Part shown: piece after piece, positions 27,148 to 36,755 of the stretch
How the letters are laid out: each line of letters begins with the position of its first letter
Numbering within the stretch: position 1 is the first letter of the stretch
Notes under the pieces: generated by a model
Databases searched by the model: none
The model's input: only the letters and a program-made list of their open reading frames with translations
What the model was told of the DNA's origin: nothing
Translations under genes and position numbers: made by a program
From: CAYFSS01 sp964345975
GTDB taxonomy: Bacteria > Bacillota > Clostridia > Saccharofermentanales > Fastidiosipilaceae
Direction: 5' to 3'
Assembly: GCA_964345975.1 (NCBI GenBank)
Contig: CAYFSS010000006.1
Coordinates: forward strand, 1 to 64,000
DNA length: 64,000 nucleotides

Positions 27148-27726
27148 CCATGGTCCTTTCCACATACGACACATCCCGTTCTATAGGTTCAGGAAGGTTC
27201 GTGGATAGATAATGCATCAATAAAGTAAAGAGCCTACCAAGATCCGGCAAGCTTCTGCTTGCCTCATCCATCACATCATGATGCAGATAGGTCTTGATAA
27301 ACCTAGACCATCTTAACTCAATCAAGTTCAAGAGGATAGAATCGACGGACGTCTTTCGTGCTTAGCACGAATAACTGTAAGGTGGAGCACAAAAATTTTC
27401 GTCATTTTATGAACTGCGTTTAAAAGCCTTTATGATCTATCTTATCTTTCCCCATACTCCATCGAAATACAGATTTAAACACTCAACAAGCTCAAATGCT
27501 TATGTTTAATTTTTATAGAAGCTGGTAGGCTTGTCTCCGAATAATGATGAATATTCTGGTGGACAGAAAATGTACTCATCCAGATAAAATGCTGGAATTT
27601 AATGTCCTGAACTAAAACTATACAATCTACTTCCCCACTAAAATATATTAGAAAGAATCGACCCGGATCATGCCGGGTCGATTCTGAACAAGAACATTAA
27701 ATCGATAGTTCAAGTAATTGTGATGC
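27148..27726. other. Intergenic region with a short palindrome
   Basis: About 580 AT-rich bases. A perfect 17-bp palindrome (arms TTCGTGCT and AGCACGAA around one T) lies at 27355-27371 upstream of the C39 gene and may be an operator. A short minus-strand stretch near 27500-27590 reads like a protein tail (PPEYSSLFGDKPTSFYKN) but has no start or family match I know. The terminator at 27654 closes the neighbouring operon. Confidence 0.4.
27654..27685 (-). terminator. Strong Rho-independent terminator of the third sugar importer operon
   Basis: Perfect 13-bp arms (AGAATCGACCCGG and CCGGGTCGATTCT) with a six-base loop, followed on the minus strand by TTCTAATATATTTT. It lies 41 bases beyond the last permease stop. 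Confidence 0.85.
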
Positions 27727-28563
27727 TTACATCTTCAAACCTTCTGTGCTTATTCCTTCAACCAGTTCTTTCTGTCCCGCAAGGAAGAGAGTGAAGATAG
27801 GTATAATTGAAATGGTCGACATTGCAAGAATTGCACCCCAATCTGTACCTGCTGTCGGATCAGCATAGAGCTTCAGTGCAACTGAAACTGTATAGATAGA
27901 AGGCTTATCCAGATAGAGTAAGGCTCCTAAGAAGTCATCCCATTTCCACATAAATGAAAGGATAGCTGCTGTTACCAAGGGTGCCTTCAAGAGAGGGAAA
28001 ACTATCCGGAAGTAGACTCCAAAGGTTGAACAGCCATCGATCCTGGCTGATTGGTCCAATTCGCGAGGAATCGCATAAATGAATTGGACAATCATGAAAA
28101 CAAAATAAGCTTGAGCAAAGAAATTCGGTAGAACCAAGGGTAGAATTGTACCTACCCAACCTATTTTATTATAAATAACGTACTGTGGAATCATGATAAT
28201 CTGATATGGAAGCATGATGGTCATGAGCATGACAGCAAACCAGAAACTACGTCCACGGAACTGAAGACGGGCAAAACCAAAGGCAACGAAAGGAGATGTA
28301 AGTACAGTTCCTAACGTGGCTAAGCCGGCGATGAGCAAAGAATTTAGTAAAAATCTGCCGAACGCATATCCTGAGAAACCTTGCCAGCCAATTATATAGT
28401 TCTCGAAAGTAGGACGAGCTGTAAGTAATGAAGCTGCATTGGAGAAGATCTCCTCCGAAGGCTTGATGGATGATGCTATCATCCACAACAAAGGATAGAT
28501 CATCGCGATTCCTAAAATAGCAATCAGAGTTTTACGTAAGAAGGATTGATTCAAATTCCCCAT
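27727..28563 (-). CDS. MalG-type sugar ABC transporter permease
   Basis: Membrane subunit of a third CUT1 importer, 278 residues, six hydrophobic segments. The EAA loop reads LDQSARIDGCSTFGVYFRIV, followed by FPLLKAP. The frame is open further upstream to 28659, but ATG 28563 has GGGAGAT and gives the normal length with only 11 bases to the previous stop. Last gene of a binding protein-permease-permease operon with no enzyme attached, so the substrate cannot be guessed from neighbours. Confidence 0.87.
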   Translation of the reverse strand: MGNLNQSFLRKTLIAILGIAMIYPLLWMIASSIKPSEEIFSNAASLLTARPTFENYIIGWQGFSGYAFGRFLLNSLLIAGLATLGTVLTSPFVAFGFARLQFRGRSFWFAVMLMTIMLPYQIIMIPQYVIYNKIGWVGTILPLVLPNFFAQAYFVFMIVQFIYAIPRELDQSARIDGCSTFGVYFRIVFPLLKAPLVTAAILSFMWKWDDFLGALLYLDKPSIYTVSVALKLYADPTAGTDWGAILAMSTISIIPIFTLFLAGQKELVEGISTEGLKM

Positions 28564-28574
28564 AAAATATCTCC

Positions 28575-29489
28575 CTATTCCGATTCCCGATGAACCCAGA
28601 ACTTTGACGTAGCAAAGATCAAGGCTGTCACAATAGAGAGAATGACTAACATTAACCATGCCATAGCTGAACCATAGCCCATCTCGTAAAACGTAAAGGA
28701 ACGTCTATGCATATAAACAGCATAGAATAAAGTGGAATTAAGAGGTCTACCATTAGTGATGATGTAGCCCTGAGTAAACGTTGTGAATGCATTAATCATC
28801 TGTTGGATCAGATTGAAGAAAATCATTGGCGTAAGCAAAGGTAGAGTGACCTTGAAGAAAGTGCGGATTCTTCCTGCTCCATCGACCTTCGCCGCTTCCA
28901 GATATGTAGAAGGTATCTGTTTCAAACCGGATAAGAAAACTAACATTGAGGAGCCAAATTGCCATACTGATAACAAAATCAGAGCCCAAATAGCCGTAGA
29001 CGGTTGACTTAGCCAACCTATGTCAGTATGAATACCGATCCGACCCAGTAGACTGTTCAAAACACCGTCACCGGCAAATAAACGAATCCATACAACGGAA
29101 ATAGCAACACTGCTTCCAAGGATCGACGGTAAATAGTAAACCGAACGAAAAAAACGAGTAAAGCGATCATTCTTGAAGAATATAACAGCCACCGCCAATG
29201 CCATGATCAGCTTTAAAGGAACCGAAGCTACAACATAGTAAAGTGTTACACGGATACTCTTCAAAAAGATGGGATCCATCGTAAACATTCGCTTAAAGTT
29301 CTCAAGACCAATAAAGACCGGAGCTGAAAGGATGTCATATCTGGTAAAGGACAGGTACAAAGAAACCAACATCGGAATCAGAGAAAACAGTAGAAACCCT
29401 AGAATGAAAGGTCCAATGAAAATATAGCCCGTAAGCAATTCCAGTCGCCTTCTCCTAATAATATTTTGTGACATATTCTGTTTATTCAT
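28575..29489 (-). CDS. MalF/UgpA-type sugar ABC transporter permease
   Basis: Partner permease, 304 residues. A basic N-terminus (RRRRLELL) leads into the first membrane segment; an EAA loop is in the C-terminal third (YLEAAKVDGAG, then TLPLLTPM). ATG 29489 is preceded by AAGGTT; a TTG two codons earlier is possible. It follows the binding-protein gene across a stem-loop. Confidence 0.87.
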   Translation of the reverse strand: MNKQNMSQNIIRRRRLELLTGYIFIGPFILGFLLFSLIPMLVSLYLSFTRYDILSAPVFIGLENFKRMFTMDPIFLKSIRVTLYYVVASVPLKLIMALAVAVIFFKNDRFTRFFRSVYYLPSILGSSVAISVVWIRLFAGDGVLNSLLGRIGIHTDIGWLSQPSTAIWALILLSVWQFGSSMLVFLSGLKQIPSTYLEAAKVDGAGRIRTFFKVTLPLLTPMIFFNLIQQMINAFTTFTQGYIITNGRPLNSTLFYAVYMHRRSFTFYEMGYGSAMAWLMLVILSIVTALIFATSKFWVHRESE

Positions 29490-29506
29490 AGGCAACCTTA
29501 AATGAT

Positions 29507-29535
29507 CTACAGATCCTCATGGAGAGGATCTGTAG
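29507..29535 (-). terminator. Intercistronic stem-loop between binding protein and permease
   Basis: Perfect 12-bp arms (CTACAGATCCTC and GAGGATCTGTAG) with a five-base loop and no clear U-tract. It sits directly before the permease ribosome site and likely protects the upstream message. Confidence 0.65.
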
Positions 29536-29555
29536 TTATGAGTCAATTAAACCAA

Positions 29556-30845
29556 TTATCTTTGAGCACGTTCGAGTGCCGCATTGGATTCCATAATAAG
29601 TGCCTCAGCTGCATCTTCAGGAGTCATCTCTCCGTACCGCACCAAGCTGGTGTAATCATCAACGAGAGTCATTACTTCAGTTGAACCTGCAGGATACGGA
29701 GGATCAAAAGGCACTGCAACTTCCTCAACTTCACTGATGTATTCAAAGATCTTCTTTTGAACATCACTTACCTTAGGAGCCAAATATTCACGCATTTTAT
29801 TCGAAACAGGCACGCCACGTTCGGCTAGAAGGTGATCCTGAGCAGTCTCATCATTGGTGAACATATCAATCATCATGACCGCCTCATCCTGAAGCTCTGA
29901 CTGTGTTGTAACACTGAAGAACATAGACGGTCTCAAGTACATACTTTCACTCGGTGCGTCCGGAATCTGAGGGAACATTCTTAGCTCAAGTGAAAGTCCA
30001 GAAGCTCCTTCAATTGCGTCCAACTGATTAGAACCACCAGGGAAATAATTCCATGAATCGCCTGTAGCAATAGAAGTATTTTCAACACCTGCAGTTACTT
30101 CATGTTGGAGCTGATCAAGAGAAACAGCCCATTCAGAATCGACAAAATCTTTCTGGTATTGGAAATAACGCGTAAGTGTCTCTTTACTAACACCAAGCTC
30201 AGGAGCATCATCTGCAAAGAGTTGTTCACCGACATCACGGGCCATCATTTGTATGGTTCCATTTCCGGCCGGTAGATAAGCAGTCTTGCCTGTGGCGTCA
30301 TAGATTTTCTGGCTCATCTCAAAGATGTCTTCATAGCTAAAACGCATAGGCACTTCGACATCAGCTTCAGAAGCATACTCGGGATTTATGATCATCGTCA
30401 TTGCATTGAGTCCAGAACACAATGCGAATAGCGAACCATCAAACATACCAGTTTGGAGGACACTATCACTTACATTCGAGACATCCAACTTACCCTCTTC
30501 AATAAAAGGATCTAGATTAACTAAGAGATCTCTTGAATGATATTGGCCGATATACTGATTATCCTGTTGAATAACGTCAGGCAGATTACTTCCTGCAGCC
30601 TGCGTAGCTAGTCTGTCCCAGTATCCACTCCAGTCCAGGAACTCACTTTCTACTTTGATACTAGGATTCTGCTCCATAAAATACTTAAGCATAGCCTCAG
30701 TAGTATCATTTCTTTTCTGATTCCCCCACCATGCAACTCGCAAAGTCACTTCTTCTGTGTCTTCGGCAAGCATCATGTTCCCTGGAACAATGAATACAGT
30801 CAGAGCGAGTAGAAGTGCTAATACTAAAATGAGTTTCCTTTTCAT
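29556..30845 (-). CDS. Extracellular sugar-binding protein (CUT1, MalE-like) without lipobox
   Basis: A 429-residue binding protein. Signal peptide from MKRKLILVLALLLALTVF, cleavage predicted after MLA before EDTEE; no lipobox Cys. The mature part opens with VTLRVAWWGNQ, the usual first strand of CUT1 binding proteins. ATG 30845 has AGAGAGGATG upstream; twelve more upstream codons are open but unlikely. First gene of a three-gene importer operon. Confidence 0.87.
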   Translation of the reverse strand: MKRKLILVLALLLALTVFIVPGNMMLAEDTEEVTLRVAWWGNQKRNDTTEAMLKYFMEQNPSIKVESEFLDWSGYWDRLATQAAGSNLPDVIQQDNQYIGQYHSRDLLVNLDPFIEEGKLDVSNVSDSVLQTGMFDGSLFALCSGLNAMTMIINPEYASEADVEVPMRFSYEDIFEMSQKIYDATGKTAYLPAGNGTIQMMARDVGEQLFADDAPELGVSKETLTRYFQYQKDFVDSEWAVSLDQLQHEVTAGVENTSIATGDSWNYFPGGSNQLDAIEGASGLSLELRMFPQIPDAPSESMYLRPSMFFSVTTQSELQDEAVMMIDMFTNDETAQDHLLAERGVPVSNKMREYLAPKVSDVQKKIFEYISEVEEVAVPFDPPYPAGSTEVMTLVDDYTSLVRYGEMTPEDAAEALIMESNAALERAQR

Positions 30846-31282
30846 CAGTGCATCCTCTCTTTTCATTAATTGTTTATACATATCTTTAGATTACGATACA
30901 GATCATCACATATTCTAATCTCTATGTCTAGATGGGTACATCTTTTTCTCGACAACTTAGATCCCAAATACTCCAAAAACCATATGCTGATATATCCAAA
31001 ATTTTCAGAACAATACTCACAATTTAAAACCGTTGAAAGTTTTTCGATATCAGCTTTACTTCATGATGAAGTTGATTAGCAACACAGTCCATTCTTATTC
31101 AACTTAATCTTTCAAATCATGAATAGTCTTCGGAAATTGCTCATACCTTCATTTCAAACTCGGAGTTCTAACGATCTTCAAGACGTCTTGAATGAATCAA
31201 CCTTGCATACAGACTCACGCAATAAAGAGATTCCGATCACAATTATTTCCATTCTTATTCCTAAGAACCTACGTTTTAATCA

Positions 31283-31331
31283 TTTATTCATGAATAAAGG
31301 CCTTGACTTTATCATCTCTATGTATGATTAT
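31283..31331 (+). promoter_or_regulatory. ArgR-like palindrome and promoter ahead of the amino-acid importer
   Basis: A perfect 16-bp palindrome (TTTATTCA at 31283, TGAATAAA at 31291) contains CATGAATAAA, which matches the ARG-box half of Bacillus. Five bases on, TTGACT (31303-31308) is 17 bases from GATTAT (31326-31331), or 14 from TATGAT (31323-31328). The remaining part of the 558-base gap (30846-31403) shows no gene, only a duplicated TTCTACTCGCTG near the end. Confidence 0.45.
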
Positions 31332-31403
31332 TCATCAATCGATGAAACTTCGATGTTCTACTCGCTGTTCTACTCGCTGCTTCGGCATGGACTTGGAGGA
31401 ATT

Positions 31404-32132
31404 ATGCAACTCAGCGCTAAGATCGTGATTGACTTCGGACGTATGCGCCCCTGGCTTGGCACCTTCCTGGAAGGAACAGGGATCACGCTTGTGCTCTCAC
31501 TCGTCACCGTTGTCATGGGACTCGTCATAGGACTTGGTGTGACCTTCCTCAGGCGAAGCCGAATCAAGCCATTGAGTTTCATTGCCAAAACCTACACCTT
31601 AGTCATCCGTGGCACACCGCTCCTTCTTCAACTGTATATGTGGCTATACGCTTTTCCTCAACTAGGTTTACGGATCCCGGGCCTTCCCATTCCTTCATCT
31701 ATCTTTGGTTCAAGAGAATTTGCCACCGCTATCGTTGCTCTCGGGATCAACTCCGGTGCTTATGTCGCAGAACTCCTTAGGGGTGGTCTGGATGCCGTCG
31801 ATAAGGGGCAAACCGAAGCCGCAAGATCTCTTGGTTTGTCCAAGACTCAATCCATGCGTTATGTCGTCATCCCTCAGGCACTCCGCGTAATCCTCCCCGG
31901 ACTCGGCAACGAATTCATCCAGATGATCAAGGAGAGTTCTATCGTATCAACCGTTGGTATCTTTGACATCATGTATGCCCAAACCATTGTGAAGAGTGCA
32001 ACGTATGCCGTCTTTGAGCCGCTCATTATTGTTGCAGCAATCTACTTCGTCTTAACTTCCGGCCTCACATTTATCCTCAGCAAGTTGGAAAGGAAATTCA
32101 ATGCCTATTCTAAGAACACAGAAACTGTCTAA
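31404..32132 (+). CDS. Polar amino acid ABC transporter permease (HisM/GlnP type)
   Basis: Membrane subunit of an amino-acid importer, 242 residues. Conserved HisMQ features: GTGITLVLSLVTVVMG in the first membrane segment, RGTPLLLQLY, and the EAA-type loop AARSLGLSKTQSMRYVVIPQ with ALR following. The frame is open for another 95 codons upstream, but GGAGGA at 31395 points to ATG 31404, which gives the family length. It overlaps the ATPase gene by 32 bases. Confidence 0.9.
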   Translation: MQLSAKIVIDFGRMRPWLGTFLEGTGITLVLSLVTVVMGLVIGLGVTFLRRSRIKPLSFIAKTYTLVIRGTPLLLQLYMWLYAFPQLGLRIPGLPIPSSIFGSREFATAIVALGINSGAYVAELLRGGLDAVDKGQTEAARSLGLSKTQSMRYVVIPQALRVILPGLGNEFIQMIKESSIVSTVGIFDIMYAQTIVKSATYAVFEPLIIVAAIYFVLTSGLTFILSKLERKFNAYSKNTETV

Positions 32133-32835
32133 ATCCTTCGGTAGTCTCGAGGTTCTCAAATCCATCGACCTCGAGGTTGAGAACGGTGAAGTCATCGCCA
32201 TCGTAGGCCCCTCCGGATCCGGGAAATCCACCCTTCTTCGTTGCCTAAACCTCATGGAGCAACCTACCTCAGGTCGTGTCCTCTTCAAGGATCAAGATCT
32301 TACGCAACAAAGAGAGAGGGATATTAACCTCCTTCGTCAAAAGATCGGCATGGTCTTCCAACACTTTCATCTCTTTCCTCATCTTTCAGTGCTTGAAAAC
32401 CTCAGTCTCTCACCTCGCTTAACTCTGGGCTTAAGTGAAGCGGAGGCCAACGAACGAGCAGCTTCTCTGCTCGCCAAAGTTGGTCTTTCCGACAAAATAA
32501 AAGCCTATCCCGAACAGCTTTCCGGGGGTCAGAAGCAACGTGCAGCGATCGCTCGTGCGCTTTGTATGGAACCCGAAGTCATGCTCTTCGACGAACCAAC
32601 GTCCGCTCTTGATCCGGAGATGGTCAAAGAGGTCCTCAAAGTCATCCGTGACCTTGTCGAAGAAGGTCTTACGACCCTCATCGTGACGCATGAGATGAAC
32701 TTCGCAAAGGACGTCGCCTCTCGCATCCTTTTTCTTGATGAAGGAAAGATTGCCAGCGACGCCCCCCCCGAAGAATTCTTCTCAACGGTAACCAGCGACC
32801 GCGTCAAACAATTCCTTAACTTAGTTACCTATTAG
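32101..32835 (+). CDS. Polar amino acid ABC transporter ATPase (GlnQ/HisP type)
   Basis: Drives the importer from the cytoplasmic face; 244 residues. Walker A GPSGSGKST at 36-44, Q-loop MVFQHFHLFPH, signature LSGGQKQRAAIARAL, Walker B VMLFDEPTSALDPE, and switch His in LIVTHEM. Translation probably couples to the permease through the 32-base overlap. The next gene is the binding protein. Confidence 0.93.
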   Translation: MPILRTQKLSKSFGSLEVLKSIDLEVENGEVIAIVGPSGSGKSTLLRCLNLMEQPTSGRVLFKDQDLTQQRERDINLLRQKIGMVFQHFHLFPHLSVLENLSLSPRLTLGLSEAEANERAASLLAKVGLSDKIKAYPEQLSGGQKQRAAIARALCMEPEVMLFDEPTSALDPEMVKEVLKVIRDLVEEGLTTLIVTHEMNFAKDVASRILFLDEGKIASDAPPEEFFSTVTSDRVKQFLNLVTY

Positions 32836-32892
32836 TTCAGATATCAAACACTTATGTAGGCATCCCTTGAGATGTCAGCAAAGGAGCTTTCC

Positions 32893-33930
32893 ATGAAACA
32901 GACGACCACGAAAACTATTGCCCTCTTGAGCATCGTGCTCAGCCTTGTCCTGGGCCTCTTCGCCCCGACTGTCAGCCTCCGAGCTGACGAAACGGAACCC
33001 GACAGACTCGCTGAGATCAAGGAACGTGGGGTGATCTACGTCGGTACCTCGCCGGATTATCCTCCTAATGAGTTCTATGTTCTCGATGAGAACAACAAGA
33101 AACAACTCGTTGGATCCGATATCTCGCTCGCCCAAGCCATTGCAGATAAGATCGGTGTTGAGCTTGAGATCGTTCCCACGGACTTCAATTCTGTCCTCGC
33201 CAATATTCAGACTGCTCAAGTTGACTTTGGTATCGCAGGCTTTGCCTGGACTGAGACTCGTGCCGAAGCTATGCAGTTTTCCATCGGTTACCAGCGTGAA
33301 GCCAGTGATGGCTGGCAGGGTATCTTGACAACCAAGTCAATCGAAGAAGCATACGCTGACCTCGATGCCTTTAAGGAAGCCAAGCTCAAGATCGGTGCAC
33401 AAGCCGGCTCTATCCAAGCAGAGATGGCCGCACACCTCACGGACGAAGCAAACATCACTTACCTTGGCACCTATGAAGCCCTGGCTCTGGCTCTCAATGC
33501 CGGTGATATCGATGCAGTTGTTGCTTCAACCTCCAATGTAGAGCCCATGCTTGAAACCTTCACGGACTTTGCCATCTTGTCCGAAGAAGATTTCAACCTC
33601 GACCCTGAAGACAAATACTCACAGACCGTCATTGGCTTTGCTCTCGGCGATGAATTTGCTTCCCTCATTGAAGTCGTCAATGAAGTCATAGATGAAGCAC
33701 GTGAAGCAGGTGACCTTGAGCGCTGGGTCGACGAAGCCAAAGCCCTGATGAAGGATGAAGTCGTTGAAGAAGATGATGCTGACGACGCTGANNNNNNNNN
33801 NNNNNNNNNNNNNNNNNNNNNNNNNNNNNNNNNNNNNNNNNNNNNNNNNNNNNNNNNNNNNNNNNNNNNNNNNNNNNNNNNNNNNNNNNNNGACGACGCT
33901 GACGCTAAAGACGATAAGAACGAGGACTGA
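32893..33930 (+). CDS. Polar amino acid-binding protein with acidic repeat tail (gap inside)
   Basis: Family 3 (SBP_bac_3) binding protein. ATG 32893 has AAGGAG; the signal peptide ends near VSLRA before DETEP, with no lipobox. The core opens with IKERGVIYVGTSPDYPPNEF and continues to about residue 290. The C-terminus is an Asp/Glu/Ala-rich tail built from GATGACGCT-like repeats and contains the 100-N gap at 33792, so the true tail length is unknown. Partner of the permease and ATPase upstream; the M20 hydrolase starts 3 bases after its stop. Amino acid specificity cannot be told. Confidence 0.88.
   Translation: MKQTTTKTIALLSIVLSLVLGLFAPTVSLRADETEPDRLAEIKERGVIYVGTSPDYPPNEFYVLDENNKKQLVGSDISLAQAIADKIGVELEIVPTDFNSVLANIQTAQVDFGIAGFAWTETRAEAMQFSIGYQREASDGWQGILTTKSIEEAYADLDAFKEAKLKIGAQAGSIQAEMAAHLTDEANITYLGTYEALALALNAGDIDAVVASTSNVEPMLETFTDFAILSEEDFNLDPEDKYSQTVIGFALGDEFASLIEVVNEVIDEAREAGDLERWVDEAKALMKDEVVEEDDADDAXXXXXXXXXXXXXXXXXXXXXXXXXXXXXXXXXXDDADAKDDKNED
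33792..33891. other. Scaffold gap (100 N) inside an acidic coding repeat
   Basis: Both edges read GACGACGCTGA, so the assembly stopped inside a tandem repeat of Asp/Ala codons. The 100-base length is a placeholder. Confidence 0.9.
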
Positions 33931-33932
33931 GA

Positions 33933-35054
33933 ATGAGCTACTACGAGATTGCCAAAGACCTGGTTCAACAACTCTATGATAAGCCCGAACTTGGGGGTGT
34001 AGAGTACGAAGCACAAGCTCTCTATCGTGAGATCTTGCAAGATCAAGGCTTCGACTATGAAGAAGGCCTTGCCATGGAAACGGACTTCGTCGCTTCATAC
34101 GGCGATGCAACGACAGGACCTGTGATCTCCCTTTGTTCCGAGTACGATGCCCTTCCTGATATCGGTCATGGCTGTGCCCACAACCTCTTTGGCGGGATAA
34201 GCCTCCTGGCAGCCTTGGAACTCAAGGCAGTCGTCGATGAGCATGGCGGACAAATTCGCCTCATCGGGACACCGGGCGAAGAGAACTTAGGCGGCAAGAT
34301 TCACCTGGTGGATCAGGGGGCTTTTGATGATGTCGATGCAAGCTTGATGCTCCATCCGTCGACTAAGAATGGTTTAGGTTCGGCAACGCAAGCGATCTAT
34401 CCTTTGAAGTTTCATTTTCATGGGAAGACCGCCCATGGATGCAAGCCACAGGAAGGTGCATCAGCTTTGGATGCAGCGGTGCTCACCTACACATCAATTC
34501 AGTTCCAGCGCCAGTTTATGGAGAAGGGCACGCACATTCATGGTGTCATGAAAGATGGTGGCAGTGCAGCCAACGTGATCCCCGACTACGCATCGCTTGA
34601 GTATTATTTCCGGGCAACGACCATGGAAACGGCGAAGGCGATGGCTGATGAAGCGACAAAACGTGCTGAAGCAGCTGCGACCAGTTGTGGCTGTACTGTA
34701 GAGTTCGAAGTCTATGAGTGCCCCTACGGCGAAACCAAACTTAACGAGCCTTTGTCCAACATGTTGAAGGAAGCTTTTGAATCTTTGGGTCGTACTGAGA
34801 TCGAGCCCATCGATTACGTGCCAAGCGGTTCATCGGATGTGGGAGCGGTCTCTTTCAAGTGCCCTACGGTCCATGGCTCCATCAAGATTGCTGATGCGAA
34901 CGTGACGGGTCATAGTCGTGAGATGGCAGCTGCAACGATCTCACCGGAAGGCAACAAGGCTCTGCGCGAAGGCGCTGATGCGCTTGTTCAAATTGCAAGC
35001 ACGCTTCTCACCGATCCCGCCAAACTGGCAGAGTGTAAGGCGGCGATGGAGTAG
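33933..35054 (+). CDS. M20-family amidohydrolase (AbgB/PM20D2-like)
   Basis: A 373-residue zinc/manganese amidohydrolase. EYDALPDIGHGCAHN (70-84) carries metal-ligand histidines and is characteristic of the AbgB/PM20D2 branch. GTPGEENLGGK has the catalytic Glu pair at 116-117. FHGKTAHG marks the dimerisation/lid domain. No signal peptide. It is the last gene of the amino-acid importer operon, which suggests that the imported compound is an N-acyl amino acid or unusual dipeptide split in the cytoplasm; this is inference. A terminator follows at 35108. Confidence 0.88.
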   Translation: MSYYEIAKDLVQQLYDKPELGGVEYEAQALYREILQDQGFDYEEGLAMETDFVASYGDATTGPVISLCSEYDALPDIGHGCAHNLFGGISLLAALELKAVVDEHGGQIRLIGTPGEENLGGKIHLVDQGAFDDVDASLMLHPSTKNGLGSATQAIYPLKFHFHGKTAHGCKPQEGASALDAAVLTYTSIQFQRQFMEKGTHIHGVMKDGGSAANVIPDYASLEYYFRATTMETAKAMADEATKRAEAAATSCGCTVEFEVYECPYGETKLNEPLSNMLKEAFESLGRTEIEPIDYVPSGSSDVGAVSFKCPTVHGSIKIADANVTGHSREMAAATISPEGNKALREGADALVQIASTLLTDPAKLAECKAAME

Positions 35055-35107
35055 TCCACGTCTTATACTATTAAACCCCTCCATCAGCTCACAAAGTCTG
35101 ACGTCGA

Positions 35108-35134
35108 AGAGCGGTCTCCCGACCGCTCTTTTTT
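35108..35134 (+). terminator. Rho-independent terminator after the M20 gene
   Basis: Arms AGAGCGGTC and GACCGCTCT (9 bp, four-base loop) followed immediately by TTTTT. Confidence 0.9.
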
Positions 35135-35219
35135 GCTGTCGAATGTCATTGCCTGAAACCTGAGCTATGGATATGATGTGTTCAAATCGAAAGTAACTGA
35201 AAGTGAGGAGACTCTCCCT

Positions 35220-36548
35220 ATGCCCACCCCAGCCGTTACCGCTTCAGAGTCTTCTGCCATTCGCAGCATTACGATCCGCGCCTGTTTCCTCGAACTCTTC
35301 TATTGGTTCGGAGTCGCCACCTATACTGCCTTCATGGTCTCGACCCTCATTGATCAAGGCTGGTCCCGTAGTTTAGCCGCCGGGGTCATGACCCTCTGCT
35401 CAGTCGCACTCCTTATTAGTCAGCCTGTCGTGGGTTACATCGTTGACCGCTATTTGACCGAGAAGAAACTCCTGATCGGTGCGCTCCTTGTCGGCGCGGT
35501 CGCCTTGGCAGCTCTCCCTCTTTCCTTGTCTAACGGATCCAAAAGCCTGATCTTTGCCAACTTACTTCTCTACACACTCACCGGATCTTCCATGGCCAAC
35601 TTCATCGATGCTTGGGTCGTTGGACTCAAGCAGGAGTTCCCCAGCATTAACTATGGGCTGATCCGCGGCATGGGTTCTATCTCATATGCGATCTCGGCCT
35701 TTATCATCGGCTACATGAGCGTTTCACACGGTTTGTCTCTCCGCTACATCATCGGTGCTGCAAGCACGCTCATCGCCCTCTTCATTGCTCTCAGTTTGCG
35801 GGAAGCGCGCAAGGACATCGACTATCGACCCGGGGAGAAGGATGCTGATCCCATGCCTGAGACAGCCGTCCCGGCGGTCACCATAGAGGAAGGGTTCGAA
35901 AGTCTCACTGAAGACATGATCATCAAGGATCCTGTTGAACCCGAACCCGGTGTCGGTTTGTCAGGTCGGGAAGCCCTACGGCTAGTCTTCCAATCCAAAG
36001 CCTATAATCTGTTATTGACCGTTGCAGCTTTGCTATGCCTTGCCGGGACGTCCATCACAACCCTGCTTCAGATTGCTATTGTGGATCTGGGAGGCAACAC
36101 TGCGGACATTGGAACCGGTACGTTCGTCATGGCCATGAGTGAGTTCCCCACCATGATCCTCGTGGCATACTTCTTTCGCTATTTCCGGAAGTCGCAGATT
36201 CTGCTGGTGGCTTGCTTCTTCTATATTGTCCGCATGGTTGCGACGGGCATGGCGATGGATTTAAGCGTAATCATTGCGGTCCAGGCACTGCAGAGTGTCA
36301 GCAATGCTGTTTTTATTGCTCTGTCGATGTCTTTTATTTCTGAGATGGTGGATTCCAGGGTGAGGTCGACGGGGGTGGCGTTCTACTCGGCGATCGGGCT
36401 TACGGTGCCGAGTATTCTCGGGAATCTTTTCTCGACGTTTATGCTTGGGCAGGGCTTCACGGCCCAGCAGATCCTCCTGATTCTTACGGTGTTCCCGGCG
36501 CTGGCGGCGGTCTTCACCGCCCAGGGAATTTTGCGGAAGACCTGGTAG
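35220..36548 (+). CDS. MFS transporter (LacY-like MFS_1 group), paralogue of the gene at 41309
   Basis: A 442-residue membrane transporter with about 12 hydrophobic segments in two halves separated by a charged loop (about 200-250). ATG 35220 follows GAGGAG; a GTG at 35178 is in frame but less likely. The stretch FMVSTLIDQGWSRSLAAG, then DRYLTEKKLLI and NYGLIRGMGS, is shared almost word for word with the transporter at 41309-42550. Substrate unknown; a sugar or nucleoside proton symporter is plausible from the family. Confidence 0.82.
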   Translation: MPTPAVTASESSAIRSITIRACFLELFYWFGVATYTAFMVSTLIDQGWSRSLAAGVMTLCSVALLISQPVVGYIVDRYLTEKKLLIGALLVGAVALAALPLSLSNGSKSLIFANLLLYTLTGSSMANFIDAWVVGLKQEFPSINYGLIRGMGSISYAISAFIIGYMSVSHGLSLRYIIGAASTLIALFIALSLREARKDIDYRPGEKDADPMPETAVPAVTIEEGFESLTEDMIIKDPVEPEPGVGLSGREALRLVFQSKAYNLLLTVAALLCLAGTSITTLLQIAIVDLGGNTADIGTGTFVMAMSEFPTMILVAYFFRYFRKSQILLVACFFYIVRMVATGMAMDLSVIIAVQALQSVSNAVFIALSMSFISEMVDSRVRSTGVAFYSAIGLTVPSILGNLFSTFMLGQGFTAQQILLILTVFPALAAVFTAQGILRKTW

Positions 36549-36755
36549 GGCTTTTTGAAGTAAAGGGCCTGGGGTGAATAGCTATGCGTGGAATATACGT
36601 ACTTAAGGCCTAAGTCAGCTCCTTCAAGATGGACAATTTGTAAACAGATCGCAAGATCATTCATTCCATCGAATTGAGCTTCGGCGATCGGTCACGGATA
36701 GAACAACGTTGACGAAAAATGTCGAAAACGTCTTAGAGTAAAAAGCATCGATTAA

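Noticed and set aside
27131..27331. Small minus-strand frame overlapping the start of the C39 gene
   Set aside because: Begins with TTG, has no ribosome site and would read through the C39 start region.
27500..27590. Protein-like tail in the gap before the third importer operon
   Set aside because: About 30 codons with no start, no ribosome site and no recognisable family; kept only as a note.
31119..31403. 95-codon N-terminal extension of the amino-acid permease
   Set aside because: The GGAGGA site and family length place the start at 31404; the extension would cover the palindrome and promoter.
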